Below, in pieces: positions 25,523 through 34,536 of a DNA stretch of 64,000 nt. Both the position numbers and the translations under genes were made by a program. The stretch's first letter is position 1. Each line of letters starts with the position of its first letter. Source of the stretch: Psychroserpens mesophilus (GTDB lineage Bacteria > Bacteroidota > Bacteroidia > Flavobacteriales > Flavobacteriaceae); NCBI RefSeq assembly GCF_000826645.1, contig NZ_JXJP01000008.1:310001-374000 (forward strand), in the 5' to 3' direction. The notes beneath the pieces were generated by a model that was not told the origin of the DNA, ran no database searches, and worked only from the letters and a program-made list of their open reading frames with translations.

Positions 25523-26854
25523 ATGGACACCAATCAATTAATTGAAGTTAAACCATTTTTTACCGATGACACCATAGTTTTTGGACTACTGATGCTAACG
25601 TTGGGATTTGTTTTTTATACTTCAACAAGTGAGAACGGTTTTTGGAAAAAATTTTACAAGTATGTTCCTGCATTATTAATGGCATATATGTTACCTGCCG
25701 CATTAACAACGTTTGGCATTATTGCTCCTGAATGGGGATTAGAAAACGAGCAAGGTTCATTAGTCGAGGCTACAGGGAAATCGCAAGCATATTATATCGC
25801 AAGTCGGTTTATGCTTCCAGCTGCCTTAGTACTTATGACAATTAGTATAGACTTAAAAGCAGTTTTTAATTTAGGTTGGAAAGCTTTAGCCATGTTTGGC
25901 ACAGGAACTTTAGGAATTATTATTGGTGGACCAATTGCTGTTTTTTTAATCGCATTGATATCACCAGAAACCGTAGGTGGTGCTGGTCCGGATGCGGTTT
26001 GGAGAGGACTTTCAACCTTAGCTGGAAGTTGGATTGGTGGTGGTGCCAATCAAGCAGCTATGCTGGAAATTTATGAGTACAACACCGCAAATTATGCAGG
26101 TATGGTTATTGTTGATATCGTTGTAGCTAATATTTGGATGGCTATTCTATTATTAGGTATTGGTAAACAAGAAAAAATTGATAAATGGTTAAAGGCAGAT
26201 AACAGTTCTATTGAAATTTTGAAAGAAAAAGTATCTAGTTATGCGTCAAGTATTTCAAGAAATCCAACTCTAGCTGATTTCATGGTTATTTTAGGTATTG
26301 CTTTCACAATTGTGGGGCTATCACATTTTGGCGCGAACGAAATTTCTGAATTTTTAAAAGCTAATGTTGAGGTTGTGAGTGATAAAAAATCAGCATGGTC
26401 TTCGTTTGGATCTCAATTCTTTTGGATGATTTCAATAGCGACCATTTTGGGCATTTTATTATCATTTACCAAAATAAAACAATATGAAGGCGCAGGCGCG
26501 AGTAAAATAGGAAGTGTATTCATTTATATTCTTGTTGCAACTATTGGCATGAAGATGGATCTTACAAAAATTGTTGATAATCCAGGATTAATTATAGTTG
26601 GCTTAATTTGGATGGCAGTTCATGTAGGTTTACTTTTTTTAGTAGCGAAATTAATCAGAGCTCCATATTTCTTTTTGGCTGTTGGAAGCAAAGCAAACAT
26701 TGGAGGCGCAGCTTCTGCTCCAGTTGTAGCTGCTGCATTTCATCCATCCTTAGCAACAGTAGGCGTCTTATTAGCTGTTTTTGGGTATGTAGTTGGCACG
26801 TATGGCGCAATGCTTACAGCTGAATTAATGAGGATAGTAGCTCCAATAACTTAA
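25523..26854 (+). CDS. DUF819 family membrane protein
   Basis: 443 residues from ATG 25523 (a TTG two codons upstream gives no benefit). About ten to eleven hydrophobic segments, including IIGGPIAVFLIALI, GMVIVDIVVANIWMAILLLGI and GVLLAVFGYVVGTYGAML. Family signatures include a glycine-rich WRGLSTLAGSWIGGGANQAAM block in the first half and VGSKANIGGAASAPVVAAAF in the second, giving an inverted-repeat transporter look. DUF819 (YjcL-type) substrates are not established. It is separated from the SPFH operon by a terminator. Confidence 0.9.
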   Translation: MDTNQLIEVKPFFTDDTIVFGLLMLTLGFVFYTSTSENGFWKKFYKYVPALLMAYMLPAALTTFGIIAPEWGLENEQGSLVEATGKSQAYYIASRFMLPAALVLMTISIDLKAVFNLGWKALAMFGTGTLGIIIGGPIAVFLIALISPETVGGAGPDAVWRGLSTLAGSWIGGGANQAAMLEIYEYNTANYAGMVIVDIVVANIWMAILLLGIGKQEKIDKWLKADNSSIEILKEKVSSYASSISRNPTLADFMVILGIAFTIVGLSHFGANEISEFLKANVEVVSDKKSAWSSFGSQFFWMISIATILGILLSFTKIKQYEGAGASKIGSVFIYILVATIGMKMDLTKIVDNPGLIIVGLIWMAVHVGLLFLVAKLIRAPYFFLAVGSKANIGGAASAPVVAAAFHPSLATVGVLLAVFGYVVGTYGAMLTAELMRIVAPIT

Positions 26855-26876
26855 CACATAATTTTTATAATTTAAC

Positions 26877-27575
26877 ATGACAAAAATCTTTAAATTTTTA
26901 AGTTTAATTACATTAGTCCTTCTTCAAACGTCTTGTGGAAAGGATACAGACTCGAACTTTACACTAAAAGGCTATGTAAAAGGTTTAAAAAAAGGAACCG
27001 TTTATTTACAGAAACAACAAGATTCAATTATCGTTATCCTAGATTCGCTTGAAATTAATGGAAATTCAAACTTTGAATTGCATACAGATCTCAAAGAGCC
27101 TGAAATATTAACGCTTAAACTAGATCAAAATGACAATCAAGAAAATTGGGTATCTTTCTTTGCCGACTCAGGAGTTACTGAAGTGAAATCAAACACAAAA
27201 CTTTTTAATTTTAACGCTAAAGTTAAAGGATCAAAACAACAGGAAGTACTTGAAAAGTATTTATCGACATTATTAAAATTAAATAACAGGAATTTAGATG
27301 CGCTTCAATCTAATTTTGAATCGAATAGCAATACGTCATTTAGTGAACAACAACAAAAATCATTAAAGCAAAAATACACGTACACTATTCAGTTTGCTTT
27401 AAATCATCCTGATAGTGAAGTTGCTCCATATTTAGCAGTTTACGAAATCCCGAATACAACTGTTAAATATTTAGATACCATATATAACACATTAACTCCA
27501 AAAATAAAAGAATCAAAGTATGGTAGACTGCTTAAAGAAACCATTGATCTGAGAGTAGCCACAGAAAATAATTAA
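26877..27575 (+). CDS. DUF4369-domain lipoprotein
   Basis: 232 residues with a lipoprotein signal (FLSLITLVLLQTSC, Cys as the lipid site). The following ~95 residues match DUF4369: FTLKGYVKGLKKGTVYLQKQ ... LDSLEINGNSNFELHTDL. In many Bacteroidota proteins this domain precedes a thioredoxin/AhpC-TSA domain involved in envelope redox reactions; here the thioredoxin part is missing and the C-terminal half is a helical region (LEKYLSTLLKLNN). It is 22 bases behind the DUF819 gene and ends with its own terminator. Confidence 0.8.
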   Translation: MTKIFKFLSLITLVLLQTSCGKDTDSNFTLKGYVKGLKKGTVYLQKQQDSIIVILDSLEINGNSNFELHTDLKEPEILTLKLDQNDNQENWVSFFADSGVTEVKSNTKLFNFNAKVKGSKQQEVLEKYLSTLLKLNNRNLDALQSNFESNSNTSFSEQQQKSLKQKYTYTIQFALNHPDSEVAPYLAVYEIPNTTVKYLDTIYNTLTPKIKESKYGRLLKETIDLRVATENN

Positions 27576-27584
27576 TACAAATTT

Positions 27585-27618
27585 AAAAAAGCTCCAATCA
27601 CATGAATGGAGCTTTTTT
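27585..27618 (+). terminator. Intrinsic terminator after the DUF4369 gene
   Basis: AAAAAAGCTCCA and TGGAGCTTTTTT form a stem around a ten-base loop. Confidence 0.85.
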
Positions 27619-27733
27619 TATACTTCAAAAACTGATTGTGCGTCTTACATCGACGACACAACATATAAATCTTCTCAATTTTAGAATTAAAAAAAAAAAT
27701 CCAATACTAAATTAGTATTGGATAAATCTTTTG

Positions 27734-27807
27734 AGCCGATGGAGGGACTCGAACCCACGACCTGCTGATTACAAATCAGCTGCTCTAGCCAGCTGAGCTA
27801 CATCGGC
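27734..27807 (-). tRNA. tRNA-Thr (anticodon TGT), copy 1
   Basis: Cloverleaf on the minus strand: acceptor GCCGATG/CATCGGC, D-arm AGCTCAGCTGGCTAGAGC, anticodon stem GCTGA/TCAGC with loop TTTGTAA (anticodon TGT), and GGTTCGAGTCC T-arm. 74 nt, no encoded CCA. Identical to the copy at 54841. Confidence 0.97.
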
Positions 27808-27867
27808 TTTTCAGCCTGCAAATATAAACTTGAAAATGATATTTGCAAATAGCTCGATAAAAAAAGT

Positions 27868-28134
27868 TTATAATTTATTTACTTTTTCTATTAAGGCTCT
27901 TCCTTTCTCTTCTAGCTCATTATTGATAGCTTTGAAATGTGCTTTTTTATTCTCAACATTTCTATCATTAACTTTAGCTATTAACTCATCAAAAGTGGTA
28001 ATCGCTTCATCTATGATTGCTTCACTCTTTTTAGTGTCTTTATCAGTGTTGGTATATTCCCACACATAAACTGCTTCTATAATATCTCCTAAAACGAAAT
28101 TGATATCTTTTTTTAGGTCTCTAACATTTGCCAT
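27868..28134 (-). CDS. Small helical protein of unknown function
   Basis: 88 residues, highly charged and predicted all-helical: MANVRDLKKDINFVLGD, then IDEAITTFDELIAKVNDRN, then ELEEKGRALIEKVNKL. No membrane segment or signal peptide, so cytoplasmic. It starts cleanly with ATG and lies between tRNA-Thr and the manA operon in the same orientation. It looks like a conserved flavobacterial protein; no function recognised. Confidence 0.7.
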   Translation of the reverse strand: MANVRDLKKDINFVLGDIIEAVYVWEYTNTDKDTKKSEAIIDEAITTFDELIAKVNDRNVENKKAHFKAINNELEEKGRALIEKVNKL

Positions 28135-28161
28135 AATTACTTAAATTTATTTGCTACAAAA

Positions 28162-29133
28162 TTAAACATAAACTTCTAATAGTTTTGCATTTGCGGACGT
28201 TATTTTATAGGTTTCTATTCCAGCTGGAATTAAAATGGTTTCGCCTTTTTGTATGAATTCTGAAGCATTTTCAGTTTCAATCATTGCTTCACCTTCAACA
28301 CATATGTAAATAAAAAAGGAATCCTTGGTGTTTATTTTTAAAATAGGCTCCGTAATATGAAGAAAACTCGTTGTAAAATATGGACAGCTCACCATTTCAT
28401 TTGAACTGTTCTTATCAGTTTCATATGCAACCCTGAAATCATCTTCCATTTCAAAATTGAAAGCATCAATAGCTAAATCATTATGCAACTCTCGTTCATT
28501 ACCTTTATCATCAACGCGATCCCAATCGTAAACGCGGTAGGTAATATCACTTGTCTGTTGAATTTCGGCTAGCAACACTCCTGCTCCAATAGCATGCACT
28601 CGTCCGACCTCAATAAAATAGGTATCTCCCGTTTTAACCTGATCAAAATTTAAAATTTCGGTAAGTGTTTTATCTTCTAAATGCTTCAGATATTTTTCTG
28701 GTGTCATCTTTTGATTAAAACCAACAATTAAATTTGCGTCATCGTCTGCTTGCATCACATACCACATTTCGGTTTTTCCGAAGGAATTATGACGCTTTGC
28801 AGCCAATTCATCGTTCGGATGTAATTGTATTGATAAATCTTCTCTGGCATCAATAAATTTAATTAGTAATGGAAATTTATTTCCGAAGATTTTATAATTC
28901 TTTTCGCCTAGCAAATCTGCTTTAAAAATTTCTAAAAGATCTTTTAATGATTTTCCTTTTAAAGCACCATTTAAAATGACCGAAGTATCATTTTCAACAT
29001 CACTAATCTCCCAACTTTCACCTATATTAGGTAATTTAGAATCTTTATTGAGTAGGGTGTGAAGTTTTTGTCCTCCCCAAATTTTTTCTTTTAAAATGGG
29101 TTGAAACTTAATTGGATATAAGTCTTGATTCAT
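28162..29133 (-). CDS. manA: Mannose-6-phosphate isomerase, class I
   Basis: Interconverts fructose-6-P and mannose-6-P, feeding GDP-mannose and glycan synthesis. 323 residues. Key blocks: KIWGGQKLHTLL, GESWEISDV, FPLLIKFIDAREDLSIQLHPND (zinc-binding Gln-His, quoted in two parts: FPLLIKFID and QLHPND), FGKTEMWYV and GRVHAIGAGVLLAEIQQTSD. The C-terminal cupin strand set ends with GETILIPAG. The start codon overlaps the queD stop by one base, so the two are translationally coupled. Confidence 0.95.
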   Translation of the reverse strand: MNQDLYPIKFQPILKEKIWGGQKLHTLLNKDSKLPNIGESWEISDVENDTSVILNGALKGKSLKDLLEIFKADLLGEKNYKIFGNKFPLLIKFIDAREDLSIQLHPNDELAAKRHNSFGKTEMWYVMQADDDANLIVGFNQKMTPEKYLKHLEDKTLTEILNFDQVKTGDTYFIEVGRVHAIGAGVLLAEIQQTSDITYRVYDWDRVDDKGNERELHNDLAIDAFNFEMEDDFRVAYETDKNSSNEMVSCPYFTTSFLHITEPILKINTKDSFFIYICVEGEAMIETENASEFIQKGETILIPAGIETYKITSANAKLLEVYV

Positions 29134-29540
29134 TATCCTGAGTATGTTACAAAATTTCTTGGTGTTTCGTAAAGTACAATTTCTAGATCAAAATCTGATT
29201 TAAGTTTGGGCTTTATTTTATTATAAATCACCACGACAATATTTTCGGCTGTCGGATTTAAATCTTTAAATTCTGGCACTTCAACGTTAAGATTTTTATG
29301 ATCAAAAGCATCTTCAACTTCAGATTTAATGATGTCTTTCAAAATCTTCATATCGATGACATATCCTGTTTCTTTATCGATTTCACCTGTGACACTAACT
29401 ATAAGTTCATAATTATGTCCATGAAAGTTAGGATTATTACATTTACCGAAGATGCCATCATTCTTTTCGAAACTCCAATCTTTACGATACAATCGATGTG
29501 CTGCATTAAAATGAGCTTTTCTACTTACAGTTACTCTCAT
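29133..29540 (-). CDS. queD: 6-carboxy-5,6,7,8-tetrahydropterin synthase
   Basis: 135 residues of the PTPS/QueD family, making the second intermediate of queuosine (7-deazaguanine) biosynthesis. Zinc ligands are seen as His in FNAAHRL and the NFHGHNY pair; GKCNNPNFHGHNY also carries the catalytic Cys. Further conserved residues lie in DHKNLN and PTAEN. The acting pathway step is inferred from the Cys-containing QueD form rather than mammalian PTPS. It overlaps idi by 4 bases upstream and manA by 1 base downstream. Confidence 0.93.
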   Translation of the reverse strand: MRVTVSRKAHFNAAHRLYRKDWSFEKNDGIFGKCNNPNFHGHNYELIVSVTGEIDKETGYVIDMKILKDIIKSEVEDAFDHKNLNVEVPEFKDLNPTAENIVVVIYNKIKPKLKSDFDLEIVLYETPRNFVTYSG

Positions 29541-30064
29541 TGCTTAGCGATATTTATATGTTCGTAAAATTTATCAAAAATAATTTTAAACCAAGCTGTA
29601 TAAAGCTCTGGATGTAATTCAATATCTACTTTAACAGCTTCTAATGACATCCATTTCCAACGCTCTACTTCATCTAAATTAAGACTAGGTTCACCATTGT
29701 AGTAACCTACCATGATATGGTCGAATTCATGCTCAGTTAATCCGTTGTCAAAAGGCGCTCTATAAATAAAAGAAGTTGTTTCCTTTAATTCTGTAACGAA
29801 TCCCATCTCTTCCTGCAAACGTCTTTTGCCAGCCTGAATATTTGTTTCTCCAACACGTTGATGACTGCAACACGTATTCGTCCAAAGTAAAGGTGAATGG
29901 TATTTATGCTTTGCACGTTGTTGCAACATTAATTCATGGTTATCATTAAAAATAAACACTGAAAAAGCACGATGTAGAACCGCTTTTTCGTGCGCTTCCA
30001 TTTTAGGCATAGTACCAACTTGTTCATCAAGTTCGTTTACAAGAATTACGTGTTCTTCGTTCAT
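29537..30064 (-). CDS. idi: Isopentenyl-diphosphate delta-isomerase, type 1
   Basis: 175 residues; Nudix fold enzyme converting IPP to DMAPP. Diagnostic motifs: LLWTNTCCSHQRVGET with the catalytic Cys, a Nudix helix at GKRRLQEEMGF, and EHEFDHIMVGYY near the catalytic Glu. The N-terminal ILVNELDEQVGTMPKMEAHE is typical. It heads the idi-queD-manA operon, the genes overlapping in turn. Unrelated pathways are thus co-transcribed. Confidence 0.95.
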   Translation of the reverse strand: MNEEHVILVNELDEQVGTMPKMEAHEKAVLHRAFSVFIFNDNHELMLQQRAKHKYHSPLLWTNTCCSHQRVGETNIQAGKRRLQEEMGFVTELKETTSFIYRAPFDNGLTEHEFDHIMVGYYNGEPSLNLDEVERWKWMSLEAVKVDIELHPELYTAWFKIIFDKFYEHINIAKQ

Positions 30065-30196
30065 CTGGCAATTTATTTTTTATTGGTTCAGATGCAATTT
30101 GCTAATAAACATATTAGTTACTATAACTAATTGCATTAGCTCATTTCATAGCTAACAAAAATAACAACTAAATTTCTAAAAACGGACTAGAAACAA

Positions 30197-30224
30197 AAAA
30201 GCTGCCTTAAAAAAGACAGCTTTT
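30197..30224 (-). terminator. Terminator of the OmpA-protein gene
   Basis: Ten-position stem with one mismatch (AAAAGCTGTC / GGCAGCTTTT as read on the minus strand) followed by a T-run, just after the stop at 30244. Confidence 0.8.
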
Positions 30225-30243
30225 AACGTTTATTTAATAAATT

Positions 30244-32187
30244 TTACATTTTCACGATAATAAACTCACTACGTCTATTGAGTTGATGCTGTTCTTCTGT
30301 ACAATCTGAATTGTTAGTTGGTTCACAACCACAATCATTAACCAATTGAGATTCGCCATAACCTTTCGCTGTTAATCTTGAAGCATCAATTCCTTTAGAA
30401 ATCAGATAATTTCGAGTTGCCTGTGCTCTATTTTCAGATAATTTGGCATTGTAATCTGCTTTTCCTCTACAGTCAGTATGACTTTTTATATCAACAATCA
30501 TATTTGGATATTGATTCATAACTGCCAATACTTTTTGCAATTCAACTTCGGCATCATAACGAATATCATATTTATCATAATCGAAATAAATAATTGGAAT
30601 ACCAAGTGTTTGTGCTAAATCTGTTCCTTCAGTAATGCCTTTAACGTCTTTTTCTAATTTAGGATTAATCACTAAATCTTGTTTTTTCTTAGGTGTGGTA
30701 AAGCGTTCTTCAACCGTTTCATAATCTTCAGCCTCGATTCTGATTAAATATTCTTTCTCACATTCTAATTTTTCAAATTTATAAGTACCATCAGCACTTA
30801 TAATTTGTGAATTAAGCACTACACCTTCAGCATCTAATAGAGTTACTTTTGCTCCTACAATGATCTCGTCGGTTTCTTCATCTCTCACAATACCTTCTAC
30901 AACTTGCTCACATTCAGGAAATTTAAAGCTGTAAATATCGTCATCACCTTTTCCTCCATCTCTATTGGATGTAAAAAAGCCTTCTTCTGTAGCGACGTTT
31001 TCATAATAACCAAAATCATCCATCGGACTATTAATTGGACGACCAATATTTTCAAGAATTAGTTGTTGGTTTAATTCTCTGCGTTTTTCAAATTCTCTAA
31101 TCACAAACACATCTAATCCTCCTAATCCACTAAATCCGTTAGAAGAAAAGAATAAATCGCCTTCAGAATTCACAAACGGAAAGGTTTCATGACCTTCTGT
31201 ATTTACTGAAGGACCTAAATTAACAGGTTCTCCTAGAGTTCCGTCAGGATTAATATCAACTTCAAAAATGTCAGATTTACCTAAAGTTCCGGTCATATCT
31301 GAAGCGAAATACATCTTTGTCCCTTTAAGATTTATGGTAGGATGCGCAACACTGTATTCGTCGCTATTGAAATGTACAGATTCAATATTTGTCCATTCCT
31401 CGTCCTCTAAAGTCGCTTTAAAAATCTTCAGTCGGTTTGTACCATCTTCACTTTTCTTATACTTTTTATTGTAATAGTTATTTCTCGTAAAATACATCAC
31501 CTGATCATCTGGTGTGAAGGACACCGTTGACTCGTGAAATTTGGTATTGACCTGATCATTGAACGCAGTTACATTACTGTATGAACCATCCTCTTGTTTA
31601 TCTGCTGAAAACAAATCGAGAAAAGGTTGTTCATTCCACATGTATTTTTTTCCTCCACCTCTTGCTGAAGCAAAAACCAATTGATTTTGATATTGCGTAG
31701 TTCCAAAGTCTGAAAACTCTGTGTTGATATCCATATTTACCACTTCAAAATCCCGACTTGCTTCTTCAATCATAGAAAGATAATCAACGGTTGACGCAAA
31801 CGCTCTTCCTCTCAAATCACTACGATCTGCCTCATAAAATTTTCGCATCCATTTATCAGATTCTGTATAGTTCTCGATAGACTTAAGCGCTTGAGCATAT
31901 CTAAAGTAGTACTCAGGATCCATATCTTCAGACATCGCCATCAATTCACCATACCATTGTGCGGCTTCTTTCATTTGGTTATTAAAGTAAAATGAATTGG
32001 CAAGCTTCTGGAGTAAATCGACTGATTTATAACCATTATTTGCAACCTCTAGTAAAATCTCACTGGTTTTTACATAAGCTAAATTATCGTATTCCTTTTT
32101 AGCCTGTCTTACTTTTCCTTTTTGAGCATAGCTTATTGTAACAATAAAACTCAATGCCAATATAGATAGTATTCTTTTTGTTTTCAT
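30244..32187 (-). CDS. OmpA-family protein with TPR and PD40 (WD40-like) repeats, T9SS-associated
   Basis: 647 residues from MKTKRILSIL (two codons inside the longest frame). Order: signal peptide (ALSFIVTISYAQ); ~25-140 TPR-like helices; ~170-400 beta-propeller PD40 repeats (e.g. GKSDIFEVDINPDG, GGLDVFVIREF, GGKGDDDIYSFKFP); ~410-490 a carboxypeptidase-like regulatory Ig domain (DEETDEIIVGAKVTLLD); ~525-647 an OmpA C-terminal domain with IIYFDYDKYDIRYDA and SHTDCRGKADYNAKLSENRA for peptidoglycan binding. This composition matches the PorE/SprE-associated OmpA proteins that accompany PorP/SprF proteins. It is the last gene after a PorP/SprF gene and a giant type-B-sorted protein. Confidence 0.9.
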   Translation of the reverse strand: MKTKRILSILALSFIVTISYAQKGKVRQAKKEYDNLAYVKTSEILLEVANNGYKSVDLLQKLANSFYFNNQMKEAAQWYGELMAMSEDMDPEYYFRYAQALKSIENYTESDKWMRKFYEADRSDLRGRAFASTVDYLSMIEEASRDFEVVNMDINTEFSDFGTTQYQNQLVFASARGGGKKYMWNEQPFLDLFSADKQEDGSYSNVTAFNDQVNTKFHESTVSFTPDDQVMYFTRNNYYNKKYKKSEDGTNRLKIFKATLEDEEWTNIESVHFNSDEYSVAHPTINLKGTKMYFASDMTGTLGKSDIFEVDINPDGTLGEPVNLGPSVNTEGHETFPFVNSEGDLFFSSNGFSGLGGLDVFVIREFEKRRELNQQLILENIGRPINSPMDDFGYYENVATEEGFFTSNRDGGKGDDDIYSFKFPECEQVVEGIVRDEETDEIIVGAKVTLLDAEGVVLNSQIISADGTYKFEKLECEKEYLIRIEAEDYETVEERFTTPKKKQDLVINPKLEKDVKGITEGTDLAQTLGIPIIYFDYDKYDIRYDAEVELQKVLAVMNQYPNMIVDIKSHTDCRGKADYNAKLSENRAQATRNYLISKGIDASRLTAKGYGESQLVNDCGCEPTNNSDCTEEQHQLNRRSEFIIVKM

Positions 32188-32198
32188 AATCATTTTTT

Positions 32199-33131
32199 TT
32201 AGAAGAATCTAGGTGATAATATTCTACCTAATTTTTGCATTTCGAAACGTAGCATGATTTCATGTGAACCACTGTTGTAATTATTTAAATTGGTCGTAGT
32301 AGCATCATAAGCATAGCCAACATATAAGCCATCGGTAACTTGAAAGCCTGCCAGACCACTAAACGAATCATCCCAACGCCAAGCTAAACCTAAAGTAAAC
32401 TTATCGTTGAATAAAAAATTAGCTGAAACATCTGCAATTAATGGAGCTCCAGAAACAGCTTTCACTAAGGCTGCTGGCTTAAACTTGGTATTTTCACTTA
32501 AATCAAATACGTATCCAGCAATTAAGTAATAGTTCATTCGTTCTTTTGCAACAGATTCCTGAAAATCATTGTAATGCTCTGTTGTTAAGAAATTTGGAAC
32601 CGATAAACCAACATACCATTTTCTGTTATGTAAATACACACCTGCTCCGATTGTTGGAGAAAATAAGCTAACATTTTCTTGAAAAACGGCATCACTCTGA
32701 TTTTGAAAACGTCCTTTGCTCCAATCGGTATCCAATAAATGTGCTCCAGCTTTTACACCGAATGACAACTTTGTTAAAGATTCATTAAGCTGAATCGAAT
32801 ATGAAAAGTTAGCATCTATATATGTTTCGTTTGCAGGACCTAATGCATCGTTGACAATAGAAAGTCCAAGACCAATCTTATCATTTCTAAGTGGAGCATG
32901 AATTCCTAACGTTTGAGTTTTTGGGGCTCCATCAATACCAACCCATTGTGTACGATATAGGCCTGTTACGCTTAACACTTCCCGTTGTCCAGCATAAGCT
33001 GGATTAACACTCATTGTATTATACATATACTGTGTATATTGAGGGTCTTGCTGTGCAAAACTAGTATTAATCATTAGTGCACAAAACACTAATAGTATTA
33101 ATCCTTTAACTAATGATGATTTTTGTATCAT
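32199..33131 (-). CDS. PorP/SprF family type IX secretion membrane protein
   Basis: 310 residues from MIQKSSLVKG; a longer frame to 33206 overlaps the upstream gene and lacks a signal peptide at its start. Signal peptide (GLILLVFCALMINTSFAQ), then the family hallmark QDPQYTQYMYNTMSVNPAYAG, and barrel strands such as IGLGLSIVNDALGP, FSPTIGAGVYLHNRKWYVG and GLYVGYAYDATTTN. PorP/SprF proteins are outer-membrane barrels that retain type B cargo at the surface. The cargo is presumably the giant protein encoded just upstream. Confidence 0.92.
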   Translation of the reverse strand: MIQKSSLVKGLILLVFCALMINTSFAQQDPQYTQYMYNTMSVNPAYAGQREVLSVTGLYRTQWVGIDGAPKTQTLGIHAPLRNDKIGLGLSIVNDALGPANETYIDANFSYSIQLNESLTKLSFGVKAGAHLLDTDWSKGRFQNQSDAVFQENVSLFSPTIGAGVYLHNRKWYVGLSVPNFLTTEHYNDFQESVAKERMNYYLIAGYVFDLSENTKFKPAALVKAVSGAPLIADVSANFLFNDKFTLGLAWRWDDSFSGLAGFQVTDGLYVGYAYDATTTNLNNYNSGSHEIMLRFEMQKLGRILSPRFF

Positions 33132-33162
33132 TTTAATATTGTTTTTTAATCTTGCCTTATTA

Positions 33163-34536
33163 TTATCTGTTAATGTATAACCATCCAACTCTTGGTTCTG
33201 AGCCATTACCTAAGTCAATTACATAGTAATATGTACCAACTGGCAATTGATTAGATTCACTCATAACAGCTCTTCCGTTTGAAGTTCCATCCCAATCGTT
33301 TCTATATCCTTTTTTAGAATACACGATATTTCCCCAACGGTTATAAACTTCTAATGTGTTATTTGGGAATGTTTCAATACAATCTATTATAAATGTTTCG
33401 TTTACACCATCTCCATTAGGTGAAAACTCATTATAAATAGTTAAACATATTGGATCAACACGAGCAGAGGATTCATTATTATTCAAATTCTGATCATTGA
33501 TATTCAAAATTCTAGCTGTATTTAAATAGTCACCAAATCCTAGAACTTCAACAGTAATTTGAAGCATTTCAACTTGACCTGGATTTAACTGACCAAAAAT
33601 CCACTCTCCTGTCACATCTGAATATGTTCCAGCAGTTGTAATTGCTTCAACAAATGTATATCCACTAGGCAACACATCTTCAACAACAATTCCAGTTGCA
33701 GTTACAAAACCTTCATTAGAAACCGTAATAGTAAAGGTTACATTATCACCTATTAATGGTTCAAAAATATCAACTTCTTTCAGTACAGATAATTCAAAGT
33801 TTGAATCAGTTAGTGTTACTGTTGGATCATCAGGATCACCATTTCCGTCCAAGTCGTTATTAGTTGGATCTGTAGGATCATCACTTTGATCACTAACGGT
33901 TGTTCCTCCTGGACCAACTCCTGAAGCAACAGCGCTATTACTAACACCTCCAGCATCAACATCACTTTGTGTGATTATATAGCTAGCAATATAAGTTGCT
34001 ATTTCACCTACTAATAGTACTCCTTCAATATTATCTGAATTTAATGGATCAAATGTTGGAGGAGAATCGAGAGTAAGTGGATTACCATTTAAATCAGTTA
34101 AATCATCACTTACTATCATAACATTATTTAATATCAAATTACCGATATTTTCTACTGTAATAGTATAATTAATCTGATCTCCAACTCCAATAACACCATC
34201 TCCATTATCGATAACAGATGCCGTTTTTAAAACTTCAATAAGAGGCAAAGGACATTCGGTAACCGTTACTGTTGCCGTATCTGTTACTGAAGCACATGCT
34301 CCATTTCCAGTCACTGTATAAGTATAAACACCAGCTTCTGTAATTGGGAAAATCACAACGTTATTTGAACCATCAGTCCAAACGCCACCTGCATAAGGTG
34401 TACCTATTAATTCTGCAAAAATTTCAGCTTCGGTTAAATCTTCATTAACACAGATTTCAACAGTACCATCAGCTCCTGCATTTGGTGCTGCGTCAATAGT
34501 TATTGTTGCACTTACGCCTGTTAAATCCTGTGATGC
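33163..34536 (-). CDS. C-terminal part of a giant T9SS type-B adhesin (frameshifted from the part at 34493)
   Basis: 457 codons open downstream of a TAG at 34537-34539. The frame has no credible start at 34536 itself (a GTG exists at 34354-34356). Read through, it begins ASQDLTGVSATITIDAAPNAGADGT, i.e. the direct continuation of the Ig-like repeats of the upstream part. It contains DUF11-type repeats (VIDNGDGVIGVGDQINYTITVENIGN; FELSVLKEVDIFEP with TFTITVSNEGFV), and ends with a complete gliding-associated C-terminal domain (IYNEFSPNGDGVNETF ... LEVYNRWGNIVYSK ... WLYINR). That domain is the type B T9SS sorting signal. Without it the N-terminal part could not be secreted to the surface. Confidence 0.85.
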   Translation of the reverse strand, partial: ASQDLTGVSATITIDAAPNAGADGTVEICVNEDLTEAEIFAELIGTPYAGGVWTDGSNNVVIFPITEAGVYTYTVTGNGACASVTDTATVTVTECPLPLIEVLKTASVIDNGDGVIGVGDQINYTITVENIGNLILNNVMIVSDDLTDLNGNPLTLDSPPTFDPLNSDNIEGVLLVGEIATYIASYIITQSDVDAGGVSNSAVASGVGPGGTTVSDQSDDPTDPTNNDLDGNGDPDDPTVTLTDSNFELSVLKEVDIFEPLIGDNVTFTITVSNEGFVTATGIVVEDVLPSGYTFVEAITTAGTYSDVTGEWIFGQLNPGQVEMLQITVEVLGFGDYLNTARILNINDQNLNNNESSARVDPICLTIYNEFSPNGDGVNETFIIDCIETFPNNTLEVYNRWGNIVYSKKGYRNDWDGTSNGRAVMSESNQLPVGTYYYVIDLGNGSEPRVGWLYINR

